Source of the DNA: Clostridia bacterium
Lineage (GTDB): Bacteria > Aerophobota > Aerophobia > Aerophobales > AE-B3A
Assembly (NCBI GenBank): GCA_009618505.1
Contig: WJOQ01000176.1
Span: 1 to 5,253, forward strand
DNA length: 5,253 nucleotides
Reading direction: 5' to 3'
Position numbers and translations under genes: made by a program. A model generated the notes under the pieces. The model saw only the letters and a program-made list of their open reading frames with translations. It was not told the DNA's origin and did no database searches. The number at the start of each line of letters is the position of its first letter. Positions within the stretch are counted from its first letter, which is position 1. Of the stretch, positions 1-5,164 are shown piece by piece.

Positions 1-106
1 CATCAGGGTTACCCACCTGGCCCGGGGACTACCCTTCGGCACTGAGCTGGAATACGCTGACGATGTTACCCTAACCCAAGCCATTGAGGGCAGGCAGGAA
101 TTCTAG
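1..106 (+). CDS. recR: Recombination protein RecR, C-terminal end (partial)
   Basis: Only the last 34 codons are present; the first complete codon begins at base 2 and the stop is TAG at 104-106. The visible peptide contains [18 protein letters not shown] followed by a short Ala-Ile-Glu-Gly-Arg tail. This matches the well-conserved RecR C-terminus (GLP-x-G-x(2)-LEYAD-(D/E)-VTL...A-(L/I)-EGR), which closes the Toprim domain. RecR is a cytoplasmic recombination mediator that works with RecO (and RecF) to load RecA on SSB-coated single-stranded DNA. Its partner recO lies about 2.7 kb downstream on the same strand, with three unrelated genes in between. The N-terminal helix-hairpin-helix, zinc finger and most of the Toprim domain lie outside the window, so completeness of the gene cannot be judged. 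Confidence 0.9.
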   Translation, partial: IRVTHLARGLPFGTELEYADDVTLTQAIEGRQEF

Positions 107-129
107 TAAATAGGGTAAATTCAGTTGAG

Positions 130-146
130 GCGAACTCCGAGTTTGC
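130..146. other. Imperfect dyad in the recR-cargo gap
   Basis: GCGAAC (130-135) can pair with GTTTGC (141-146), with one G-T wobble, across a five-base centre. It sits in the roughly 100-base gap between recR and the first cargo gene. It has no following T-run, so it is not a convincing terminator; it could be a protein-binding dyad or chance. I see no convincing -35/-10 pair in this gap, although cargo gene 1 probably has its own promoter here. Confidence 0.2.
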
Positions 147-196
147 AAGATGGCTGTTAAGTTAAATTGTGGACTTCGGTCAACGAAAAAATAGAT

Positions 197-202
197 GGAG
201 GT
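197..202 (+). promoter_or_regulatory. Ribosome binding site deciding the start of cargo gene 1
   Basis: GGAGGT at 197-202 is a near-ideal Shine-Dalgarno sequence placed 7 bases before ATG 210. The earlier in-frame ATG at 195 overlaps this motif and has only an A-rich stretch upstream, so translation should begin at 210. Confidence 0.8.
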
Positions 203-209
203 GGGAAAC

Positions 210-1316
210 ATGAACGGGAGGATAATACTAGAAGAGGATGGTAAGACAGTATTAATTGAGGATGTTCAAGTACAAGATGAAAATCTATACCAATTTTTGA
301 AAGACGCCGATGAACATAGAAGAATTGATTGCTTGACGAGTGCAATACGGATAGGTGTTATTGGTTTAAAACGGATGGCAGTAGGGGAAGAATTAGACTA
401 CGTTGAGAAGGAATTCAATTCAATGGTGACTAAATTTGACAAAATGTTCGACCCAGCAGTAAAGACAAGTCATTTAGGAAAATTGTCAACTTTATTAGAA
501 GAATATTTTGATAAAGGCGGTACTGTAGAAAGTCTCTTCGACCCAACAGTCGATGATTCTCCTTTGGGCAAACTTAGAAAAGGATTTCAAGATGAGTTCA
601 AAGACCTTAGAGATATAATTAAAGGAAGGGAAGCTAAAGAGGAAATAATTGAAATTACTACATTAAAGGGATACGAATTTGAAGACGCGTGTGAGGAAAT
701 CCTCAGTGTGTTTGTTTCTAAACATATGGGCGATGAGCTAGAAAGGAAAACGCATGAGACTGGAGAGATTACAGGCAGTTTTGCGGGGGATTTTCTAATT
801 ACTTTGAGAGATATGCCCGACAAGAAAATTGTACTGGAAACAAAGGATTGGGATACCATCACACAACCGATGATTATAGGCAACTTAGAGAATGCAATGA
901 TAAATAGAGGCGCTAAATACGGTATTTTCGTATCAAAATATAAAGATGCATTACCTAAAAAAATTGGATGGTTTAACGAGTTTAGAGGGAATATGCTAGT
1001 TTGTGCTTTAGGAAGTAAAGAAGCAGATACATTTTTCCCTGAGGTATTAAATATTGCGTATCAATGGGCAAAGTTAAGGATAAGCAAGGAAATAACGATA
1101 GAAGAAAAAGCCCTTGAGACGATAGCTGAGAGTATAAAAGAAATAGGAATTAAATTGGATACTTTTTCGCAAATTAAGACGCAATGTACTAATGTTGATA
1201 AAGCAACAACAGAAATAAGAGAGCTTTCAGATGAGTTAAAGAATAGTATAGAAGAACAGATAAGTAAGATACAAAAAGCAATGGCAGACGTCACTGAAGT
1301 AAGAGGAGAAGACTAA
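210..1316 (+). CDS. Coiled-coil protein with PD-(D/E)XK nuclease-like domain (cargo gene 1)
   Basis: This encodes about 368 residues from ATG 210, chosen because GGAGGT lies 7 bases upstream. Residues 1-150 are charged and largely helical. They hold two copies of a short motif, F-D-P-x-V-x(2)-S-x-L-G-K-L, at about residues 80-92 and 110-122. Residues about 152-275 look like a PD-(D/E)XK restriction-endonuclease-like fold: a helix with Glu158 (GYEFEDACEE), then Gly-Asp194, then Glu210-Thr-Lys212 after a beta-strand, then a helix and strand around NRGAKYGIFV. The C-terminal 90 residues are a probable coiled coil rich in Glu, Lys and Ile. The layout recalls uncharacterised nuclease-like proteins of the DUF2130 type, a resemblance from memory only. 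There is no signal peptide or membrane segment, so it is probably cytoplasmic. It is AT-rich compared with recO and lysS, which suggests acquisition. A nuclease role is an inference from D/ExK; substrate and biological role are unknown. Confidence 0.75.
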   Translation: MNGRIILEEDGKTVLIEDVQVQDENLYQFLKDADEHRRIDCLTSAIRIGVIGLKRMAVGEELDYVEKEFNSMVTKFDKMFDPAVKTSHLGKLSTLLEEYFDKGGTVESLFDPTVDDSPLGKLRKGFQDEFKDLRDIIKGREAKEEIIEITTLKGYEFEDACEEILSVFVSKHMGDELERKTHETGEITGSFAGDFLITLRDMPDKKIVLETKDWDTITQPMIIGNLENAMINRGAKYGIFVSKYKDALPKKIGWFNEFRGNMLVCALGSKEADTFFPEVLNIAYQWAKLRISKEITIEEKALETIAESIKEIGIKLDTFSQIKTQCTNVDKATTEIRELSDELKNSIEEQISKIQKAMADVTEVRGED

Positions 1317-1366
1317 AGGGTGATTATTATGGTAGACGCAAAACGTTAAACAGAAGTAGTTCAAAA

Positions 1367-1420
1367 ATGTCTAAGCCGAGAACTTATCAGGGGAGGGAAA
1401 GTACGAATTCTAAGCGCGGG
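1367..1420 (+). pseudogene. Remnant of recO 5' end, copy A
   Basis: Starting at ATG 1367, the first eight codons read Met-Ser-Lys-Pro-Arg-Thr-Tyr-Gln, matching live RecO residues 1-8 with only Asn6 changed to Thr. At the DNA level 21 of 24 bases agree with 2780-2803. After base 1390 the match decays. With a one-codon gap it can be stretched through a Ser-Lys-Arg-Gly segment (1408-1419) also seen in remnant B. The frame then runs into unrelated sequence and stops at TAG 1484-1486, giving a 39-residue open frame. That stop overlaps the ribosome binding site of the ClpP-like gene. There is no OB fold or zinc finger, so this cannot be a functional RecO. It is best read as a recO start left behind when DNA was inserted downstream of it. 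Confidence 0.75.
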
Positions 1421-1448
1421 AATATTGTAATAAGGTTATTTTGCACAA

Positions 1449-1469
1449 TAAGCTTAATCATCAAGCTTA
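1449..1469. repeat. Inverted repeat upstream of the ClpP-like gene
   Basis: TAAGCTT (1449-1455) and AAGCTTA (1463-1469) are perfect 7-base inverted repeats around a 7-base centre. A weaker pair, TTATT and AATAA, lies just before it around 1437-1450. No T-run follows, so this is not a standard terminator. The position, ending 16 bases before the AGGAGG of the next gene, would suit an operator or a leader hairpin affecting translation, but no regulator is identified. Confidence 0.4.
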
Positions 1470-1495
1470 AAGATTGGCTAGAATAGGAGGATGAA

Positions 1496-2047
1496 ATGAC
1501 TCAGCAAACTGTTTATATTAGATATTTTGGGCCGATAGATGATGATAGAGTAAAGAAGTTGATGGCTAAGCTGGAAGAAAAATTAAGTGAAGGAATAAGG
1601 CGGTTCGTCATCTTGGTATCCTCTCCTGGAGGCAGTGTCTTTCCAGGAATTTCCGCCTATAACTTCCTTAAAGGTATACCAGCAGAAATACTGACCCACA
1701 ACTTTGGTAGTACAGATTCTTCAGCCATTTGCCTTTTCTGTGCAGGCTCTAAAAGATATTGCGTGCCACATGGGAGATTTCTCATACATGGCATTGGCTT
1801 TAATGTCTCTGCGGGCGCGAGATTTGATGAGAAATCACTAGGCGAACATATAACTCGTCTCAAGAATGAACGGGAAACAATTTGTCGCATTATAGCTGAT
1901 AATACTAGAAAGAAACTAGAAGATGTTGAGCAAGACATGCTTACAGGGATCACACTAACCTCTGAGCAAGCAAAGAATTATGGTTTAGTTCACGAAATCA
2001 AGTCCGAGTTGTTCGAAAAGGGAGCTGACGTCATCAATATAACCTAG
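1496..2047 (+). CDS. ClpP-like serine protease homologue (cargo gene 2)
   Basis: This encodes 183 residues from ATG 1496, with AGGAGG at 1485-1490 placed 5 bases upstream. The protein follows the ClpP/crotonase-like fold: an N-terminal strand (VYIRYFGPIDD), then SSPGGSV at 42-48, the glycine-rich segment of Clp proteases, then the nucleophile region HNFGSTDSSAICLFCAG with Ser75 aligned to the ClpP catalytic Ser. RFLIHG follows, with His98 aligned to the catalytic His. A C-terminal TLTSEQAKNYGLVHEI corresponds to the conserved end of ClpP. The position of the ClpP catalytic Asp aligns with Gly151; the nearest acid is Asp147. Length is close to ClpP (about 195-205) without a propeptide. It is not the housekeeping clpP: the neighbours are unrelated and there is no clpX. 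It resembles the small ClpP-like proteins scattered in accessory regions, whose substrates are unknown. It is probably cytoplasmic. Confidence 0.85.
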   Translation: MTQQTVYIRYFGPIDDDRVKKLMAKLEEKLSEGIRRFVILVSSPGGSVFPGISAYNFLKGIPAEILTHNFGSTDSSAICLFCAGSKRYCVPHGRFLIHGIGFNVSAGARFDEKSLGEHITRLKNERETICRIIADNTRKKLEDVEQDMLTGITLTSEQAKNYGLVHEIKSELFEKGADVINIT

Positions 2048-2063
2048 ACAAAAAGGCTTACAA

Positions 2064-2114
2064 ATGTCCAAGCCAAGGAATTATCAGACGGAAGCGATTA
2101 TTAGTAAAAGGGGG
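2064..2114 (+). pseudogene. Remnant of recO 5' end, copy B
   Basis: From ATG 2064, codons 1-13 encode MSKPRNYQTEAII, identical to the live RecO N-terminus at 2780. Over 48 bases, 41 match, with an uninterrupted 25-base identical run. Of the seven differences, those in codons 2, 4, 5, 13 and 15 are synonymous; only codons 14 (Ser for Ile) and 16 (Arg for Lys) change the residue. Similarity fades after codon 16-17 and the frame ends at TGA 2130-2132, giving a 22-residue peptide that runs into the first hairpin stem. It begins 16 bases after the ClpP-like gene, mirroring how live recO begins 11 bases after cargo gene 3. The pattern of silent changes suggests it derived from a recO start once under selection. 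Confidence 0.88.
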
Positions 2115-2129
2115 GTATCAAGGGTAGTT

Positions 2130-2200
2130 TGAAGGGGCGAAGCCCCTTCACCCAACTCTTCCCCCTTTCCTTTTAAGGAGAGGGGGATAAAGGGGAAGAG
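2130..2200. repeat. GC-rich two-hairpin palindromic block
   Basis: Hairpin one is a perfect 9-bp stem, TGAAGGGGC (2130-2138) with GCCCCTTCA (2142-2150), closed by a three-base loop. Hairpin two pairs CTCTTCCCC (2156-2164) with GGGGAAGAG (2192-2200). Inside it, TTT with AAA and a small TCCTT/AAGGA stem (2168-2172 with 2175-2179) can also form. No T-run follows either stem. Short TTGAA (2129-2133) and TTCAA (2202-2206) bracket the block. It resembles the short palindromic intergenic repeats (REP or MITE-like) found in many copies in bacterial genomes, but copy number cannot be seen here. It fills most of the gap between remnant B and cargo gene 3 and would be transcribed into the 5' leader of cargo gene 3. 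Confidence 0.7.
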
Positions 2201-2213
2201 GTTCAACCTAAAC

Positions 2214-2220
2214 AGGAGGA
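2214..2220 (+). promoter_or_regulatory. Ribosome binding site supporting a TTG start
   Basis: AGGAGGA at 2214-2220 is a strong Shine-Dalgarno motif. The ATG directly after it (2221) is followed at once by TAG, so it cannot start a protein. TTG at 2229, 8 bases downstream of the motif, opens the cargo gene 3 frame and is the only well-placed start. Confidence 0.7.
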
Positions 2221-2228
2221 ATGTAGTA

Positions 2229-2768
2229 TTGATAATAGAGCATAAAGAAGATATAAGCTCAAATTTTGAGGGAACGATTATTGATATCGAGACTACTGGG
2301 GAATTTCTTAATCAATACTCCGATTCAAGGCGATACAAGAACTTTCGGCAGGTTATCTTTGGCTTTATCAATAGCTATGGTCTTCAGATTTTCTGTGCGA
2401 AAGGAATGGAAGCAATTAGTGAGCTAAAAGAGAAAACAGAGGATATTATAGATAGTCTAGAAAGGCCTTTTTACGCATTTAATAGTCAGTTTGAGAGAGG
2501 TGTTCTCTTTTACAACCTCGGTAAGGAGATTGATTTTGATGGAGAACTCCAAGAAGGCCGTGAATCTAAGGCAAATGCCCGTAGCTATCTAGGTATCCCC
2601 AACTATGATGACCCGTTTTACGATAATGGGTATCTATGTATGAAAGCCTGGGAAAATGGAGAATTTGATAGAGCTATGGCGCATAATAGAGCTTGCCTTT
2701 TAAAAGAGAGGGACATTTTAATAAAAAGAAGATTTAGAAAACCAGATGAACTAAAGTTTGTTAAATAA
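2229..2768 (+). CDS. DEDD/RNase H-like exonuclease homologue (cargo gene 3)
   Basis: This encodes 179 residues from a TTG start preceded by AGGAGGA. The N-terminus has TIIDIETTGEF, the classic first exonuclease motif, with Asp19 and Glu21 as likely metal ligands. YAFNSQFERGVLF (82-94) fits the second motif, with Asn85 and Phe88-Glu89 where Asp is more usual. Near the C-terminus AMAHNRACLLKERDIL (149-164) fits the third motif in the style of the YprB/RNase_H_2 group (His-Asn-x-x-Asp), but the last acid is Cys156, with Asp162 nearby. The protein is shorter than most stand-alone exonucleases and is a single domain with no membrane segment. A 3'-5' exonuclease or ribonuclease role is inferred from motifs; activity is uncertain given the substitutions. 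It lies 11 bases before recO, so the two are very probably co-transcribed. AT-rich composition marks it as accessory. Confidence 0.7.
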   Translation: MIIEHKEDISSNFEGTIIDIETTGEFLNQYSDSRRYKNFRQVIFGFINSYGLQIFCAKGMEAISELKEKTEDIIDSLERPFYAFNSQFERGVLFYNLGKEIDFDGELQEGRESKANARSYLGIPNYDDPFYDNGYLCMKAWENGEFDRAMAHNRACLLKERDILIKRRFRKPDELKFVK

Positions 2769-2779
2769 AGCAGAGAAAA

Positions 2780-3559
2780 ATGTCTAAGCCGCGGAATTAT
2801 CAGACGGAAGCGATTATCATTAAGAAGATTAAGCTGGGGGAGGCGGATAGAATCCTTACCTTTTACACCCCCCGTCTGGGTAAGATTCAGGCGGTTGCCA
2901 AGGGGGTTAGACGCCCGAGGAGCAAAATGGCGGGACACCTTGAGCTTCTTACCTATAGCCAGGTATCACTGGCTCGGGGACGAAATCTGGATACGGTAAC
3001 CGGCAGCCAGACCATTAATAGCTTTCTCCCACTCAAAAGCGACCTACAGCTTACTTCCCAAGCCCTCTATGCCGTGGAGTTAGTTGACCAGTTCACCGCT
3101 GATAATGTTGAAAACTACCCCCTGTTTCAACTGCTACTGGAGACGATGCATAACCTGTGCCAGGGCAACAATAATGAACTAGTTTTGCGTTACTTTGAAT
3201 TACACCTCCTTAACCTGGTTGGCTACCGACCTCAGCTTCAACAGTGTGTCTCCTGCCGCTCGCTACTAAAAGCTATTACCAACTCATTCTCCCCTAGTGC
3301 TGGTGGTGTGCTGTGCCCCAGTTGCAGCCAGAGCCAAATCTTAACCTACCCCCTGTCAGTTAACGCCCTAAAAGTGCTAAGATTTTTGCAGAGTAACGAT
3401 TATGATACCAGTAGCCAGCTAAAAATAAACCTAGAACTATCTCAAGAGCTAGAGGGGGTAATGAGAAACTACATTAAATACCTTCTGGAACGAGAGGTAA
3501 AATCAGTCGCCTGGCTGGATACTTTACGGGAGCAAACAAGACAAACGGCTTTACTATAG
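2780..3559 (+). CDS. recO: DNA repair protein RecO
   Basis: RecO, 259 residues, is a normal length for the family. It binds single-stranded DNA and SSB, anneals strands, and with RecR helps RecA displace SSB in the RecFOR repair pathway. The N-terminus (YQTEAIIIKKIKLGEADRIL through about residue 80) is the RecO OB fold, with the diagnostic GEADRILTFYTPRLGK and AKGVRR segments. The helical C-terminal domain contains a four-cysteine zinc site, Cys156-x2-Cys159 and Cys179-x2-Cys182. The start at ATG 2780 is fixed by homology, but the sequence before it (AAGCAGAGAAAA) is a poor ribosome binding site. Translation may depend on coupling to cargo gene 3, which ends 11 bases upstream. The first 5-16 codons are repeated in broken form at 1367 and 2064. 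G+C content is higher than in the cargo, as in lysS. Confidence 0.95.
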   Translation: MSKPRNYQTEAIIIKKIKLGEADRILTFYTPRLGKIQAVAKGVRRPRSKMAGHLELLTYSQVSLARGRNLDTVTGSQTINSFLPLKSDLQLTSQALYAVELVDQFTADNVENYPLFQLLLETMHNLCQGNNNELVLRYFELHLLNLVGYRPQLQQCVSCRSLLKAITNSFSPSAGGVLCPSCSQSQILTYPLSVNALKVLRFLQSNDYDTSSQLKINLELSQELEGVMRNYIKYLLEREVKSVAWLDTLREQTRQTALL

Positions 3560-3578
3560 GACAAAGACGACATATAAT
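3550..3578 (+). promoter_or_regulatory. Candidate sigma-70-type promoter for lysS
   Basis: A perfect TATAAT lies at 3573-3578. Exactly 17 bases upstream is TTTACT (3550-3555), a 4 of 6 match to TTGACA, overlapping the end of recO. Transcription would begin near 3585, about 75 bases before the lysS start and just before the terminator hairpin at 3601. The region is AT-rich, so a chance match is possible. Confidence 0.5.
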
Positions 3579-3600
3579 AATCAATAAGCGACTAATATAT

Positions 3601-3631
3601 GGCTGGGAGTCCAAAACTCTCAGTCTTTTTT
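3601..3631 (+). terminator. Intrinsic terminator or attenuator before lysS
   Basis: GGCTGGGAGT (3601-3610) pairs with ACTCTCAGTC (3616-3625) in a 10-bp stem that includes two G-U wobbles, with a 5-base loop. Six T residues follow at once (3626-3631). This is a textbook Rho-independent terminator. It lies 41 bases after the recO stop, so it may end the cargo-recO transcript. It also lies downstream of the candidate lysS promoter, so it could act as a leader attenuator. No T-box consensus is visible. Confidence 0.8.
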
Positions 3632-3658
3632 ACCATATCACATAGGAATAGAATAGAG

Positions 3659-5143
3659 ATGACATCCAGATTAGACCGTATAGCCCGAAAACGGCGGGAA
3701 AAGCTTGACAAGATTCGCGCTCGTGGCATTAATCCCTACCCTTACTGCTATCACCGTAGCCACACCACACAACAAGCCACTGCTCTACTTAAGCAGCAAG
3801 AAGAAAGCTCTGGTAAGGCTGAAGCGCCAGTAGTTAATATTGCCGGACGGGTTATGGCCAGCCGTCTTATGGGCAAGGTCTCTTTCCTTGATATACGTGA
3901 TGGCTCAGGTAAAATTCAGCTGTACTTTCGTAACGACCTGCTTAATAAAGACGTCCTCAAACTGCTTAAGGATATAGATATAGGCGATATTATCGGGGTC
4001 AGCGGTAGGCTTTTCCGAACCAAAAGCGGAGAACCTACCCTTGAGGTAGAAAACCTTACCCTGCTGGCTAAGTCGCTTCAGCCCCTACCCGAAAAGTGGC
4101 ACGGCCTTAGTGATATAGACAAGCGATACCGGCAACGCTACCTTGACCTCATCGCCAATACCGAGGCTAAAGAAATTTTTCAGATGCGTAGTCAAATTAT
4201 TACTGCCATACGGCAATTTTTAAACCAGCAAGGCTTTATAGAGGTAGAAACGCCAGTGCTGCAACCATCAGCCGGGGGTGCTTTAGCTCGCCCCTTCGTC
4301 ACTCACCACCACGCCCTTGACCAGGACTTTTACCTACGTATTGCCCCTGAGCTCCACCTTAAGCGACTGATTATAGGTGGTTTTGATAAGGTTTATGAGC
4401 TGGGGCGTATTTTCCGCAATGAAGGCATCTCTACCAAGCACAATCCTGAGTTCACCATGCTGGAAAGCTATGAAACCTATGCCGACTATAATGATGTGAT
4501 GAGAATGGTGGAGGAGATGGTATCTGAAGTCAGTCAGCAAGTTTTAGGCAGGGATAAGGTTGAGTTTGGTGGCAATACCATAAACCTTAAACCGCCGTGG
4601 CCGCGCTTGGAATTACGCCAGGCAATCATAAATTTCTCTGGCATTGACTTTGACAAATACCCCGATGCTGATTCCCTCAGGGCTGAGATGTTACAGTTAA
4701 AAATGGAGGTTGACCCCCAAAAGGACAGGGGCAGGCTTATTGATGAGCTTATTTCAACCTTTGTTGAGCCAAACATTATACAGCCCACCTTTGTTTTGGA
4801 CTACCCGGTGGAGATGTCACCGCTAGCTAAAATAAAGCCTGATAATGACCGTCTGGTGGAGCGCTTTGAAGCCTTTGCCGGAGGAATGGAGATTGCCAAC
4901 GCCTTTACCGAACTTAACGACCCTATAGAGCAACGCCGGCGCTTCCTCAAGCAACAGAAGAAGCGCCAAATAGAGGGTGAGATGGTTGAGACCATTGATG
5001 AAGATTTTCTGCTGGCATTGGAGTATGGTATGCCCCCTACCGGTGGGCTAGGAGCTGGCATCGACCGCCTGGTGATGCTACTAACCAATCAGCCATCAAT
5101 CCGTGAGGTAATCCTGTTTCCGCAACTAAAGGAGAAACCATAA
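3659..5143 (+). CDS. lysS: Lysyl-tRNA synthetase, class II
   Basis: This class II enzyme charges tRNA-Lys with lysine using ATP in the cytoplasm. From ATG 3659 it has 494 residues, close to the usual bacterial length (about 490-505). An N-terminal anticodon-binding OB fold spans about residues 59-145 (VNIAGRVMA...SFLDIRDGSGKIQLYF). The catalytic core carries motif 1 (QGFIEVETPVLQP, near 191-203), motif 2 (FRNEGISTKHNPEFTMLE, from residue 252) and motif 3 (GGLGAGIDRLVM, 462-473). The lysine-specific GGMEIANAFTELNDP segment comes before motif 3. An in-frame ATG at 3599 exists, but using it would place an intrinsic terminator inside the coding region, and the added 20 residues do not resemble LysRS. 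MTSRLDRIARKRREKLDKIR is a typical N-terminus. The ribosome binding site is weak (AGGA at 3644-3647). No domain is truncated or missing. Confidence 0.96.
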   Translation: MTSRLDRIARKRREKLDKIRARGINPYPYCYHRSHTTQQATALLKQQEESSGKAEAPVVNIAGRVMASRLMGKVSFLDIRDGSGKIQLYFRNDLLNKDVLKLLKDIDIGDIIGVSGRLFRTKSGEPTLEVENLTLLAKSLQPLPEKWHGLSDIDKRYRQRYLDLIANTEAKEIFQMRSQIITAIRQFLNQQGFIEVETPVLQPSAGGALARPFVTHHHALDQDFYLRIAPELHLKRLIIGGFDKVYELGRIFRNEGISTKHNPEFTMLESYETYADYNDVMRMVEEMVSEVSQQVLGRDKVEFGGNTINLKPPWPRLELRQAIINFSGIDFDKYPDADSLRAEMLQLKMEVDPQKDRGRLIDELISTFVEPNIIQPTFVLDYPVEMSPLAKIKPDNDRLVERFEAFAGGMEIANAFTELNDPIEQRRRFLKQQKKRQIEGEMVETIDEDFLLALEYGMPPTGGLGAGIDRLVMLLTNQPSIREVILFPQLKEKP

Positions 5144-5164
5144 GGCAGTAAAGGAGGCGTGGAG

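Noticed and set aside
150..194. Fourteen-codon frame beginning ATG 150
   Set aside because: It has no ribosome binding site and no recognisable feature; this length is expected by chance.
195..209. ATG 195 as start of cargo gene 1
   Set aside because: It overlaps the GGAGGT that serves ATG 210 and has no ribosome binding site of its own.
107..209. A fourth recO scar left of cargo gene 1
   Set aside because: I looked for the Met-Ser-Lys-Pro-Arg coding pattern here and found none, so cargo gene 1 is not visibly bracketed on the left.
157..345. Open frame on the - strand at the start of cargo gene 1
   Set aside because: It lies opposite a well-supported gene with a strong ribosome binding site, and its product has no recognisable domain. 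The other - strand frames (for example 587-883, 1657-1953, 2618-2938, 4801-5088) are also shadows of + strand genes.
1329..1349. Six-codon frame (MVDAKR) after cargo gene 1
   Set aside because: It is too short to support, and the GGGTGA upstream is a weak ribosome binding site. It could be a broken gene start but nothing confirms it.
3626..3654. TTTTTT and TAGAAT as a promoter just before lysS
   Set aside because: The upstream hexamer is the terminator T-run and transcription would start at or inside the lysS start codon, so it would need a leaderless mRNA. The candidate at 3550-3578 is better.
3599..3658. ATG 3599 as start of lysS
   Set aside because: The 60-base extension contains an intrinsic terminator hairpin with T-run and encodes residues unlike any LysRS N-terminus; ATG 3659 gives the usual length.
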